A DNA stretch of 19,614 nt. Origin: an uncultured Clostridia bacterium. GTDB taxonomy: Bacteria; Bacillota; Clostridia; Christensenellales; Aristaeellaceae. A program made the position numbers and the translations under genes. How positions within the stretch are numbered: the first letter of the stretch is position 1; the number at the start of each line of letters is the position of its first letter. This document shows positions 1-7,232 of this stretch, one piece after another. The notes beneath the pieces were generated by a model, which saw only the letters and a program-made list of their open reading frames with translations, had not been told where the DNA came from and did no database searches. The stretch covers positions 1-19,614 of the forward strand of contig CAKUAV010000037.1 of assembly GCA_934636425.1 (NCBI GenBank), in the 5' to 3' direction.

Positions 1-5
1 GCGCA

Positions 6-52
6 CAAAAAGGGACGGCGCTTCGTCCCTTCGGCTGAAGCGTCGTCCCTTT
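6..52 (-). terminator. Rho-independent terminator of the cysE-cysS operon
   Basis: Read on the minus strand, a 16-bp stem with one A-C mismatch (arms at 37-52 and 9-24) encloses a 12-base loop. It is followed by a run of T (complement of the A run at 7-11). It begins about 13 bases after the cysS stop codon, so it ends the cysE-cysS transcript. Confidence 0.9.
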
Positions 53-64
53 GTCCGTTTTCAG

Positions 65-1516
65 TTACGCCTTTTTGACCACGGGGCCGTTCGCCGTGTC
101 GATCACGGCATAGCCGCGCGCGGTCAGCTCGCCGCGGATGCGGTCGGCCTCGGCGAAGTTCTTCGCCTTCTTGGCGGCGGCGCGCGCCTCCACCAGCTTT
201 TCGATCTCCGCGTCCGGCGCGCAGCCCTCGAACGCGACGGCCTGCGTCCTGACCTCGGCGGCCTGCTTCTTCAGCTCCTCGCGGCGCTTATCGGCTTTGG
301 CGATGAGGTCAAGCCCCAGCACCGTGTCGAAGCGCGCGATGGCGGCGAGCTTCGTCTTATCGCTACCGTCGGCCTTGAGCGCGTCGTAAACGGCGGTCAC
401 GGCCAGCGATGTGTTGAGGTCGTTGTCCAGCGCGGCGCGGAACTTTTCGTCCAGCGCGGAAAGCACGCTTTCATCGATTTCGCCCTGATTCGGGTCGAGC
501 GCGGCAATTTTGGCGATCAGCTTGCTGTAAGCGCCCTGCGCGTTGTCGAGGTTCTCCCAGGAGAACACGAGATTGCGGCGATAGTGGCTCTGCAGGCAGA
601 ACAGGCGGTAGGCCAGCGGATCATAGCCCTTTTCCTCGAGCAGCGACACGGTGAGGAATTCGCCCTTCGACTTGGACATCTTGCCGCCGGCGGTGTTGAG
701 ATGGCGCACGTGCATCCAGTAGTTGCACCACTTGTGCCCCAGATAGGCCTCGGACTGCGCGATCTCGTTGGTGTGGTGCGGGAAGGCGTTGTCGATGCCG
801 CCGCAGTGGATGTCCAGATCCTCGCCCAGATGCCTCATCGATATGGCGGAGCACTCGATGTGCCAGCCCGGATAGCCCACGCCCCACGGCGAATCCCACT
901 TGAGCGCCTGATCCTCGAATTTCGACTTGGTGAACCAGAGCACGAAGTCGTTCTTGTTGCGCTTGTTCTCGTCCTCTTCGACGCCCTCGCGCACGCCGAC
1001 GGCCAGATCCTCCTCGCTGAAGTCGTTGAACACGAAGTACTTTTCCAGCTTCGAGGTGTCGAAATAGACGTTGCCGCCCGCCTGATAGGCATAGCCGGTG
1101 TCCAGCAGCTTTGTGATGATGCGGATGTAGTCGTCGATGCAGTTGGTGGCCGGCTCGACCACGTCGGGGCGCTTGATGTTGAGCTTTTCGCAGTCGGCGA
1201 AGAACGCGTCGGTATAGAATTTCGCGATCTCCATGACAGTCTTGTGCTCGCGGCGCGCGCCCTTGAGCATCTTGTCCTCGCCCTCGTCCGCGTCGGAGGT
1301 CAGATGGCCCACGTCGGTGATGTTCATCACGCGCCTGACGTTATAGCCCGCATAGCGCAGGTATTTTTCCAGAATGTCCTCCATGATGTAGCTGCGCAGA
1401 TTGCCGATGTGGGCAAAGTGATACACCGTGGGGCCGCAGGTGTACATCTTCACGATGTCGGGGTGGTTGGGCACGAATTCCTCCTTCGTGCGGGTGAGGC
1501 TGTTATAGATCTTCAT
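65..1516 (-). CDS. cysS: Cysteinyl-tRNA synthetase
   Basis: Charges tRNA-Cys with cysteine in the cytoplasm (class I aminoacyl-tRNA synthetase). The 483-residue product has the family's usual length. It shows the N-terminal motif MYTCGPTVY with the zinc-ligand Cys27, the HIGH-type sequence HIGN at 36-39, and further candidate zinc ligands Cys222, His247 and Glu251 (in PGWHIECSA and FPHHTNEIAQSE). The KMSKS signature is intact at 279-283. The C-terminal helical part ends in a positively charged stretch, as in other bacterial CysRS. The ATG at 1516 lies inside the end of cysE (14-base overlap), so the two genes are probably translationally coupled. Expression should follow the T-box leader upstream of cysE, and a strong terminator follows the stop codon. 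Confidence 0.97.
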   Translation of the reverse strand: MKIYNSLTRTKEEFVPNHPDIVKMYTCGPTVYHFAHIGNLRSYIMEDILEKYLRYAGYNVRRVMNITDVGHLTSDADEGEDKMLKGARREHKTVMEIAKFYTDAFFADCEKLNIKRPDVVEPATNCIDDYIRIITKLLDTGYAYQAGGNVYFDTSKLEKYFVFNDFSEEDLAVGVREGVEEDENKRNKNDFVLWFTKSKFEDQALKWDSPWGVGYPGWHIECSAISMRHLGEDLDIHCGGIDNAFPHHTNEIAQSEAYLGHKWCNYWMHVRHLNTAGGKMSKSKGEFLTVSLLEEKGYDPLAYRLFCLQSHYRRNLVFSWENLDNAQGAYSKLIAKIAALDPNQGEIDESVLSALDEKFRAALDNDLNTSLAVTAVYDALKADGSDKTKLAAIARFDTVLGLDLIAKADKRREELKKQAAEVRTQAVAFEGCAPDAEIEKLVEARAAAKKAKNFAEADRIRGELTARGYAVIDTANGPVVKKA

Positions 1517-2216
1517 TGCGGTTTTCCTCCTTCATCGCGCGGCGTGCGCACGTTTCCTTTTCACTGCAGTCCGGGCATTTTTCACACGACGCGCAGCCCA
1601 TGCACTTTTCCAGCTCGTCCACGCGCGCGGTGAGCGAGAGTATGCGTTCCTTGACCGGATCGGGCAGATGCACCTGATCGAGATCGATCTCCACTTTCTT
1701 TTCGCCCATGCGCACCACGCGGCCTGGATTGCCGACCACCGTGCAGTAGGGCGGCACTTCCTTGAGCACAACGGCGCTCGCGCCGATCTTGGCGCCCTCG
1801 CCGACGGTGAACGGCCCCAGCACGCGCGCGCCCGCGCCCACGACCACATTGTCGCCGATTGTGGGATGGCGCTTGCCCACGTGCTTTCCGGTGCCGCCCA
1901 GCGTCACGTTCTGATAGAGCGTGACGTTGTTGCCGATTTCGGTCGTCTCGCCGATGACCACGCCCATGCCGTGATCGATGAACAGCCCCTCGCCGATGGT
2001 CGCGCCGGGGTGAATCTCGATGCCGGTCTTTTTGCGGGTGCGCTGAGACACAATGCGCGCCAGCAGCTTCATGTTGTGCTGCCACAGCCAGTGCGCGCGC
2101 CTGTGCCGCCGAACCGCCCAGAAGCCCGGATAACACAGTATGACCTCCAGCGCGCTGCGCGCCGCCGGGTCGCGGTCGAGCACCGCCTGTATGTCGCTCT
2201 TCCAGTGCTTAAACAT
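1503..2216 (-). CDS. cysE: Serine O-acetyltransferase with a cysteine-rich C-terminal tail
   Basis: Transfers acetyl from acetyl-CoA to L-serine, the first step of cysteine synthesis. The ATG at 2216 is chosen because GGAGG (2221-2225) sits four bases upstream and because earlier in-frame starts fall inside the leader terminator. The product has 237 residues. Residues 1-65 form the N-terminal helical part. A left-handed beta-helix of hexapeptide repeats follows (about 66-165), with the catalytic DHG at 81-83, QNVTLGGTGK at 102-111 and His117 in KRHPTIGD. Residues 185-204 form a short helix. The last ~33 residues are unusual: Cys at 205, 208, 211, 214, 217 and 223, a ladder of CxxC units not part of the classical enzyme, ending in a charged segment. 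There is no C-terminal Ile of the kind that docks into CysK. It is the first gene of a T-box-controlled operon with cysS. Confidence 0.95.
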   Translation of the reverse strand: MFKHWKSDIQAVLDRDPAARSALEVILCYPGFWAVRRHRRAHWLWQHNMKLLARIVSQRTRKKTGIEIHPGATIGEGLFIDHGMGVVIGETTEIGNNVTLYQNVTLGGTGKHVGKRHPTIGDNVVVGAGARVLGPFTVGEGAKIGASAVVLKEVPPYCTVVGNPGRVVRMGEKKVEIDLDQVHLPDPVKERILSLTARVDELEKCMGCASCEKCPDCSEKETCARRAMKEENRNEDL

Positions 2217-2486
2217 ACTGCCTCCAAAAATAAACGCGCCGCGTCTCACATCAGAGACGCGGCAGCGCGGTTCCACTCTGTTTGAAGAAACGCTTTTTTG
2301 CGCTTCCTCCGCTCATGGCGCTTTAACGGGCGCTTCCCGGCTGCGTCTACGCGGCGCTTTTTGCGCTTTCGACGCGGCGGCTCGCGGGCGCACTTCGATA
2401 TTCCCTTCTGCGCAAGACGGCTCTCAACCGGTGACCGTCTCTCTCTTGAGCGCTTATCGGGATTCTACTCTTCCCGGTCAATGCCT
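2217..2486 (-). promoter_or_regulatory. T-box riboswitch leader, probably tRNA-Cys specific
   Basis: The ~270-nt transcribed leader between promoter and cysE has T-box architecture. Near its 3' end is the conserved T-box sequence GAGTGGAACCGCG (complement of about 2266-2278), which forms the antiterminator, and an intrinsic terminator follows. The 5' half contains a Stem I-like region with the AGAGAG and GGTTGAGAGCC elements (complement of about 2415-2450). In the segment GAAGTGCGCCC a TGC triplet (2390-2392) sits where a specifier codon is expected, matching Cys and the genes controlled. Known logic: uncharged tRNA-Cys pairs with the specifier codon and, through NCCA, with the T-box bulge, favouring antitermination. 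The T-box call is firm; the specifier assignment is by eye. Confidence 0.92.
2226..2263 (-). terminator. T-box leader terminator
   Basis: A perfect 10-bp GC-rich stem (arms at 2254-2263 and 2238-2247 with a six-base loop) is followed on the minus strand by GCGTTTATTTTTGG. It lies directly after the T-box sequence and before the cysE ribosome binding site, and is the conditional terminator of the riboswitch. Confidence 0.9.
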
Positions 2487-2492
2487 GTGTCT

Positions 2493-2521
2493 ATTATATA
2501 CACCCCCGGCGGCCGCGTCAA
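2493..2521 (-). promoter_or_regulatory. Sigma-A promoter of the cysE-cysS operon
   Basis: On the minus strand TTGACG (2516-2521) and TATAAT (2493-2498) are separated by exactly 17 bases, near consensus. The expected start site is near 2486, leaving a leader long enough for the whole T-box. It begins only about 40 bases past the end of rpiB, so the operon has its own promoter even though rpiB reads towards it. Confidence 0.9.
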
Positions 2522-2562
2522 GCGCCCGTGCGGGAGATTTTACAATCTTTTACAGCTTGCTT

Positions 2563-3000
2563 TTACGGCTTGATCTCGTCCAGCATGGCGACGCGCTGGG
2601 CGTGGCGGCCGCCCTCAAACTGCGCGCCAAAAAACGCGTCCAGTATGGCGTAGGCCGTGCCCTCGCCCACGACGCGCGCGCCGAAGGCGATCATGTTCGC
2701 GTCGTTATGGCGGCGGGTCAGCTCGGCGGAATAGGACTCGGAGCAGACCGCCGCGCGAATGCCGCGCACGCGGTTGGCCGCCAGCGATATGCCGATGCCC
2801 GTGCCGCAGATCAGCACGCCCAGCTGGCACTCGCCGGAAGCGACGGCGCGCGCCGCCTTTTCGCCCTGCGCGGGATAATCCACGCGTTCGGGGGTGCAGC
2901 AGCCGAAATCGACCACATCGTGTCCCATTTCCTTCAGGTGGGCGACCACGGCCTCCTTGAGCACAAAGCCGGCGTGATCGCAGGCGAAAGCAACCTTCAT
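2563..3000 (-). CDS. rpiB: Ribose-5-phosphate isomerase B
   Basis: Interconverts ribulose-5-phosphate and ribose-5-phosphate in the pentose phosphate pathway (RpiB/LacAB fold, cytoplasmic). The start at 3000 is chosen because AGGAGG lies just upstream; a longer reading from 3054 would include the ribosome binding site. The 145-residue product has the usual length. It shows the N-terminal ACDHAG, the catalytic Cys65 in GVLICGTGIG, NRVRGIRAA and the conserved RRHNDANMIAFGARV around His98. It lies 88 bases downstream of the GuaA-like gene with no visible terminator between, so the two are probably co-transcribed. A function in ribose-phosphate supply would suit a purine-related partner, but that is inference. 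LacA/LacB-type sugar isomerases share the fold; the motifs here favour RpiB. Confidence 0.93.
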   Translation of the reverse strand: MKVAFACDHAGFVLKEAVVAHLKEMGHDVVDFGCCTPERVDYPAQGEKAARAVASGECQLGVLICGTGIGISLAANRVRGIRAAVCSESYSAELTRRHNDANMIAFGARVVGEGTAYAILDAFFGAQFEGGRHAQRVAMLDEIKP

Positions 3001-3088
3001 ATGTCTTTTCCTCCTCGTATTTTGAAGCGGATTCTTTGCGGCGCGCGGCGGCATGCGCTTTTCATGCAGTCCCGGCGCTTTTTTTGCG

Positions 3089-4561
3089 TCAGCCTTCCCA
3101 TTCCTCGCCGCGCGGGGGATGGGGCGTCAGATCGTATACGACGCGGTCGGCCAGCGGCAGCTCGGTGAGTATGCGGTCGGTCACGCGCTCCAGCACGTCG
3201 TAGGGCATTCGGTAGGCCGCCTCGGCTGTGCCCGCCGTTGTGAGCGCCCGAAGCGCCACGACATAGCGGCATTTCTCCTCGCCGGTGGAGGTCGTCTCGG
3301 TCAGCTGGGCGCAGTAGCGGCGCACGCGCCTCTCGAGCGAGGCCTGCTCGATTTCCGTGCGCAGTATGTAATCGGCTTCGCGCAAAAGCGTCAGCTTTTC
3401 CTGAGTCACCTCGCCGGTCATGCGCATGGCCAGCCCCGAGCCGGGCAGCGGCTGGCGGTTGGTGATCTCGGGCGGCAGATCGAGATATTCGCCCACGTCG
3501 CGCACCTCGTTCTTGAACAGGCAGCGCGCCGGCTCGATGAGCGCATAGCCTTCCAGCTCGTTGAGGTTCTGCGTCCTGTCTGAAAAATTCAGCACGTCGG
3601 GATAAATCGTGCCCTTGACGAGGAAATCCACGCCGGTAAAGCGCGCGGCCTCCTCGCGGTAGATGATGGAAAACTCGTCGCTCACCACGGCCCACTTTTC
3701 GGCCGGATCGGTGATGTGCTCCAGCCGCGCAAAGAAGCGGTCGCGGGCGTTGACGCAGTGAACGTCTATGCCCATGCGCTCGCCGAACATCTCCCGCACG
3801 ACGCGGGTGTCGCCCTTGCGCATCAGGCCGGTGTCTATGTAGATGCAGTGCATCTGCTTTCCGATCGCCCGGTGCATGAGCGCCGCGCACACGGAGGAAT
3901 CCACGCCGCCGGAAATCGCCATGAGCGCGTGCCCCGTGCCCACCCTTTCGCGAATCTCCGAGACGATCTCCTCGACGAAATTTTCGGTCGTCCAGTCGCG
4001 CGCGCAGCCGCAGACGTCCTCAAAATTCGAGAGGATCGCCAGCCCGTCGGGGTCGTTGCTCTCCACGCCGAACTGCATGCCGTAAAGCCGCCTCTCCTCG
4101 TCGGCGAAGGCCGCCGCCAGCCCGTGGCCGTGCGCGATGACCTTAAAGCCCTCGGGCAGCTCCAGATGCGCCAGCCGCGCGACATAGCGGTCGCCGTAGG
4201 AAAGCCCCTTAAACAGCGGCGACGCCTGAGAAAAATGCGTCTGCAGCGTCTGCCGTTCCAGCGCGACGTGACATACGCCGCCCCCCAGCTGTGCGGCCAT
4301 GCGCCGCGCCGCGAAGCCCACCGCCAGCACCGGCACGCCCAGCGCATATACGCCGGGGTCGCACAGGGGCGCGTCGTCCTCAACGCCGTCTTCGGCTTCG
4401 CCCGCCAGCATCACGCCCAGCGGGTGAAAGGCGCGTATGTCGTCAAGGGGCGCGTCTGCGGGCATAATCTCGCAGTAGACCCGCCCGCCGCGCACGCGCC
4501 GCGCCAGCGACTGCGCCTGAGCGCCGCCATAGCTCAATATGAGGATGCCGTCCCGTTTCAT
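3089..4561 (-). CDS. Divergent GMP-synthase-like protein with inactive glutamine amidotransferase domain
   Basis: The 490-residue protein aligns end to end with GMP synthase (GuaA), so the two-domain layout is clear. Residues 1-190 match the class I glutamine amidotransferase domain, but the nucleophile motif is degenerate: in GVPVLAVGFAARRMAAQLGG Gly82 replaces the catalytic Cys, and in YGMQFGVES Gly165 replaces the catalytic His, with only Glu167 kept. The oxyanion GGP is AGE. From about 211 the ATP pyrophosphatase domain is well kept (SGGVDSS at 217-223, YIDTGLMRKG, VKGTIYPDV). The KSHHNVGG loop is missing (about 13 residues shorter at 321-344), PGPGL is PGSGL, and the RSVGVMGDGRTY and KPPATIEWE segments are altered. 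It may be ammonia-dependent or may adenylate a different substrate. The start has a good site (GGAGGG, about six bases away). Family assignment is firm; activity is unknown. Confidence 0.88.
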   Translation of the reverse strand: MKRDGILILSYGGAQAQSLARRVRGGRVYCEIMPADAPLDDIRAFHPLGVMLAGEAEDGVEDDAPLCDPGVYALGVPVLAVGFAARRMAAQLGGGVCHVALERQTLQTHFSQASPLFKGLSYGDRYVARLAHLELPEGFKVIAHGHGLAAAFADEERRLYGMQFGVESNDPDGLAILSNFEDVCGCARDWTTENFVEEIVSEIRERVGTGHALMAISGGVDSSVCAALMHRAIGKQMHCIYIDTGLMRKGDTRVVREMFGERMGIDVHCVNARDRFFARLEHITDPAEKWAVVSDEFSIIYREEAARFTGVDFLVKGTIYPDVLNFSDRTQNLNELEGYALIEPARCLFKNEVRDVGEYLDLPPEITNRQPLPGSGLAMRMTGEVTQEKLTLLREADYILRTEIEQASLERRVRRYCAQLTETTSTGEEKCRYVVALRALTTAGTAEAAYRMPYDVLERVTDRILTELPLADRVVYDLTPHPPRGEEWEG

Positions 4562-4824
4562 ACCGATCCCTCCGCTGTCCGCGCGCCGTCAAAGCGCCGA
4601 TATGCCGTCACAAACCTGCCGGTATTCAGCATATGAGAATACACGGTTTAATTATAACAATGATTTGTTAACTCCATGTGTAGTTTTGAGAGAAGCCACC
4701 AATTTAGCGCGCGCACATCAATCGGCGCGGCTGAAGCGTGTGAATGCGTTTTCCGTTTCGCACGGAAATCACAGTTTTATACCGGCCAATTTTCAACAAA
4801 TCTAATAATTTATCGCGCGGGATA
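4562..4824. other. Divergent intergenic region, AT-richer than its surroundings
   Basis: No gene is visible here. The part at about 4620-4860 is markedly richer in A and T than the flanking genes, as expected for back-to-back promoters. It holds a 7-bp hairpin at 4750-4768 (TTTCCGT, loop TTCGC, ACGGAAA) without a T run. I looked for a purine riboswitch in the leader of the GuaA-like gene and did not see one. Confidence 0.6.
4651..4659 (-). promoter_or_regulatory. Extended -10 promoter for the GuaA-like gene
   Basis: The minus strand reads TGTTATAAT, an extended -10 element with a perfect TATAAT, about 90 bases before the start codon. No good -35 hexamer lies 17 bases upstream, which is typical for extended -10 promoters. 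It gives a leader of about 80 bases. Confidence 0.55.
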
Positions 4825-4853
4825 TTGACGAATGAAACTTAACATCGTATAAT
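4825..4853 (+). promoter_or_regulatory. Sigma-A promoter of secD-secF
   Basis: TTGACG (4825-4830) and TATAAT (4848-4853) are separated by exactly 17 bases, nearly consensus. The start site would be near 4860, which rules out the upstream ATG at 4860 as a practical start for secD and supports the one at 4929. Confidence 0.9.
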
Positions 4854-4928
4854 TGGAAAATGTATAAAACTGTTGCGCATACCCGATCGCGGACCGGGCG
4901 TGCCACGACGGGGAGGATTAGGAAGAGA

Positions 4929-6164
4929 ATGAAGACAAGAAGTCTGGTAACGCTCTTAGTCACGCTGCTGCTCATCATTCTGGTGGGCGCGCTGGCCGTC
5001 AACGGCCTGACCGTGGGCAAGTACATCGTCAAGCCGGTCGGCAGCGCCATCAAGCTGGGTCTTGATCTGCGCGGCGGCATCTACGCGGTCTACAAGGGCG
5101 ATTCGTCCGTCGAGGATTTCGAGACGCTGCGAAACGCCACCATCACCATCATGATTAACCGACTGACCGCCCAGGGCTATACCGAGGCGACCGTCACCCC
5201 CCAGGGCAGCGACCGCATCCGCATCGAGATTCCGGACGTTGAGGATCCCAACGAGATACTCAGCATCGTGGGCACGCCCGCGCATCTGACGTTCGAGGAT
5301 CCCGACGGCAACGTCATACTCGAGGGCAAGAGCATCAAGAAGGCCTCTCCGGCCTATAACACCGAGGACGGCAACGCCCCCATCATCGCCTTTGAGCTGG
5401 ACGACGAGGGCGCGAAGATCTTCGGCGACTACACCGGCGCGCATGTCGGCGAGGTGCTCTCCATCATGCTGGACGGCAAGACGCTGACCGCCCCCAAGAT
5501 CAACAGCGCCATCACCGGCGGCTCGGGCATCATCACGGGCTTCTCCTCCATCGAGGAAGCGCAGACCACCGCCAATCTGATCCTCTCCGGCGCGCTGCCT
5601 CTGGACATCACGCTGATCGAGAGCAACGTCGTCTCTCCCACGCTGGGCATCGGCGCTCTGGAAAGCTCGCTGCTGGCCGGCATCATCGGCGTCATACTCA
5701 TCATGCTGTTCATGATCGCGGTCTACCGCGTGCCGGGCGTCGTGGCCGATCTGGCGCTGTGCATCTACATCCTCGCCGTGTTCTACGCTCTGGCGCTGGT
5801 GCCGGGCGTGCAGCTCACGCTGCCGGGCATCGCCGGCATACTGCTGGGCATCGGCATGGCCGTTGACGGCAACGTCATCATATTCGAGCGCTTCCGCGAG
5901 GAGCTCAGAGGCGGCCGCACCATAGAGGCTGCCTGCCAGCGCGGCTACAAGCATGCGCTCTCCTCTATAATCGACTCGAACGTCACCACAATCATCGCCG
6001 CCATCGTGCTGATGTATTTCGGCACCGGCTCCGTCAAGGGCTTCGCCGTGACGCTGTTCATCGGCGTGCTGGCCTCGATGATTTCCTCCGTGTTCATCAC
6101 CCGCTTCCTGCTCAAGCAGGCGGCCGGTCTGTGCATCAAGAACACCAAGCTCTGGGCTCGCTGA
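4929..6164 (+). CDS. secD: Protein translocase subunit SecD
   Basis: Membrane subunit that works with SecF to drive the late step of Sec protein export using the proton-motive force. The ATG at 4929 is chosen because it follows a purine-rich site (AGGAAG at 4920-4925) and because the promoter at 4825-4853 would start transcription at about 4860. The product has 411 residues: TM1 at about 7-27, the LGLDLRGG motif at about 44-51, and a periplasm-type P1 region with the conserved ITGGSGIITGFSSIEEAQ stretch. Five hydrophobic segments of the RND type follow, with GMAVDGNVIIFERFREE and the TM-embedded Asp. It is short compared with Gram-negative SecD (about 600) but normal for Clostridia. secF follows after 18 bases, so the two form an operon. 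Confidence 0.96.
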   Translation: MKTRSLVTLLVTLLLIILVGALAVNGLTVGKYIVKPVGSAIKLGLDLRGGIYAVYKGDSSVEDFETLRNATITIMINRLTAQGYTEATVTPQGSDRIRIEIPDVEDPNEILSIVGTPAHLTFEDPDGNVILEGKSIKKASPAYNTEDGNAPIIAFELDDEGAKIFGDYTGAHVGEVLSIMLDGKTLTAPKINSAITGGSGIITGFSSIEEAQTTANLILSGALPLDITLIESNVVSPTLGIGALESSLLAGIIGVILIMLFMIAVYRVPGVVADLALCIYILAVFYALALVPGVQLTLPGIAGILLGIGMAVDGNVIIFERFREELRGGRTIEAACQRGYKHALSSIIDSNVTTIIAAIVLMYFGTGSVKGFAVTLFIGVLASMISSVFITRFLLKQAAGLCIKNTKLWAR

Positions 6165-6182
6165 GAAAGGGGGACGCCATAA

Positions 6183-7127
6183 ATGGAAAAGCAGTTTTTC
6201 ACCAAGGATCTTCGTATGCATCTGCTCATTCCCGCTGTGATCATCGTCGTCGCCCTGATTCTCTCGCTGTGCGGGCTGGGCATTGACGCCGGCATTGACT
6301 TCACCGGCGGCTCCATGCTGACCTACAAGGTCGGCGGGGACTTCGACGTCAAGGACGTTGAGGCCGCGCTCAAGGACGCCGGCATCACCGACGCGCAGAT
6401 CGCCAAGACCGGCAGCGGCGAGGACACTCAGCTCGAGATCCGCGCCAAGGATCTGGGCGACGCCTCCGAGGATCGCCGCATCGCGCTCGAGGAGGAGCTG
6501 AAGGCCAAGTATGAAAACCTCAGCTTCGTCACGCTGGAAACCGTCGGCGCGACCGCCGGCCGCGACCTGATCGGCAACGCGATCAAGTCCTGCCTGATCG
6601 TGTTCGTCTGCCTGCTGATCTACATCGCCATACGCTTTGATCTCTACAGCGGCGTGGCGGCGCTTGCGGCGCTGCTGCACGACATACTGATCATGTGCTC
6701 CATGATGGTGTTTGCGCGCGCGTTCTATCAGGCGAACACCTCGTTCATCGCCGCGCTGCTGACGATCATCGGCTATTCGATCAACAACACCATCATCATA
6801 TTCGACCGCATCCGCGAGAACAGCCGCCTGCTGACCTACAAGGGCGACACGCACAAGATTATCGTCGAGGCCTCCGTGCGCCAGACGCTCTCCCGCACGA
6901 TCAACACCACCATCACCACGCTGATCACGCTGGTCGTGCTCTTCATACTGGGCGTGGACTCCATCCGCGAGTTCGTGTTCCCGCTGATCGTGGGCATGAT
7001 CGCCGGCGTGTACTCCTCCGTTATGCTCAGCGGCCAGATCTGGGCCATCTGGAAGGACAGGCAGATCTTCGCGCCCCTCGAGAATCTCTTCAAGGGCCGC
7101 AAGGGCTCCAAAAAGGCCAAGGCCTGA
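6183..7127 (+). CDS. secF: Protein translocase subunit SecF
   Basis: Partner of SecD in the SecDF export motor. The 314-residue product starts at an ATG behind a GGGGG-rich site. It shows TM1 at about 12-35, the signature IDAGIDFTGGSML right after it, an external domain to about residue 130, and five further transmembrane segments. SINNTIIIFDRIREN and the downstream RTINTTITTLI are the conserved SecF motifs. The C-terminus is basic (KGRKGSKKAK), fitting a cytoplasmic tail. It is the second gene of secD-secF and is followed at once by an intrinsic terminator, so the pair forms a compact transcription unit. Confidence 0.96.
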   Translation: MEKQFFTKDLRMHLLIPAVIIVVALILSLCGLGIDAGIDFTGGSMLTYKVGGDFDVKDVEAALKDAGITDAQIAKTGSGEDTQLEIRAKDLGDASEDRRIALEEELKAKYENLSFVTLETVGATAGRDLIGNAIKSCLIVFVCLLIYIAIRFDLYSGVAALAALLHDILIMCSMMVFARAFYQANTSFIAALLTIIGYSINNTIIIFDRIRENSRLLTYKGDTHKIIVEASVRQTLSRTINTTITTLITLVVLFILGVDSIREFVFPLIVGMIAGVYSSVMLSGQIWAIWKDRQIFAPLENLFKGRKGSKKAKA

Positions 7128-7141
7128 TCGTTTATTCCAAG

Positions 7142-7175
7142 CAGCCTTTCCCGCCCCGCGCGGGGAAGGCTGTTT
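7142..7175 (+). terminator. Terminator after secF
   Basis: An 11-bp stem with one G-T pair (CAGCCTTTCCC with GGGGAAGGCTG, arms 7142-7152 and 7162-7172) is followed by TTTCC. It starts 14 bases after the secF stop codon. The T run is short, so termination may be partial. Confidence 0.7.
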
Positions 7176-7180
7176 CCGTT

Positions 7181-7232
7181 CAAAAATGCGCGTTTTTGCG
7201 AAAAAATTGCGATAAAACGCATTTTTTCGCAA
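7181..7232. repeat. Overlapping AT-rich palindromes
   Basis: The stretch 7196-7232 folds back on itself: TTGCGAAAAAA followed by TTGCG pairs with CGCATTTTTTCGCAA, a 15-bp stem with one bulged T and a six-base loop. A second, smaller inverted repeat (CAAAAA, TGCGCG, TTTTTG) lies at 7181-7198 and overlaps it. On the plus strand the T run lies inside the stem, so it is not a normal terminator. It could be a backup terminator, a protein site or a small repeat; I cannot tell which. Confidence 0.6.

Noticed and set aside
3089..4561. Frameshift or sequencing error as the cause of the lost GuaA active-site residues
   Set aside because: Similarity to GuaA continues in one frame on both sides of each changed motif, and the neighbouring residues (GVPVL, MAAQLGG, YGMQF) still align, so these are substitutions.
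4562..4650. A purine or other riboswitch in the leader of the GuaA-like gene
   Set aside because: The leader is only about 80 bases, and I see no conserved purine-riboswitch core and no terminator before the start codon.
4860..4928. A 23-residue N-terminal extension of SecD from the ATG at 4860
   Set aside because: The promoter at 4825-4853 would start transcription at about 4860, and the ATG at 4929 has the ribosome binding site and begins the signal-like first membrane segment.
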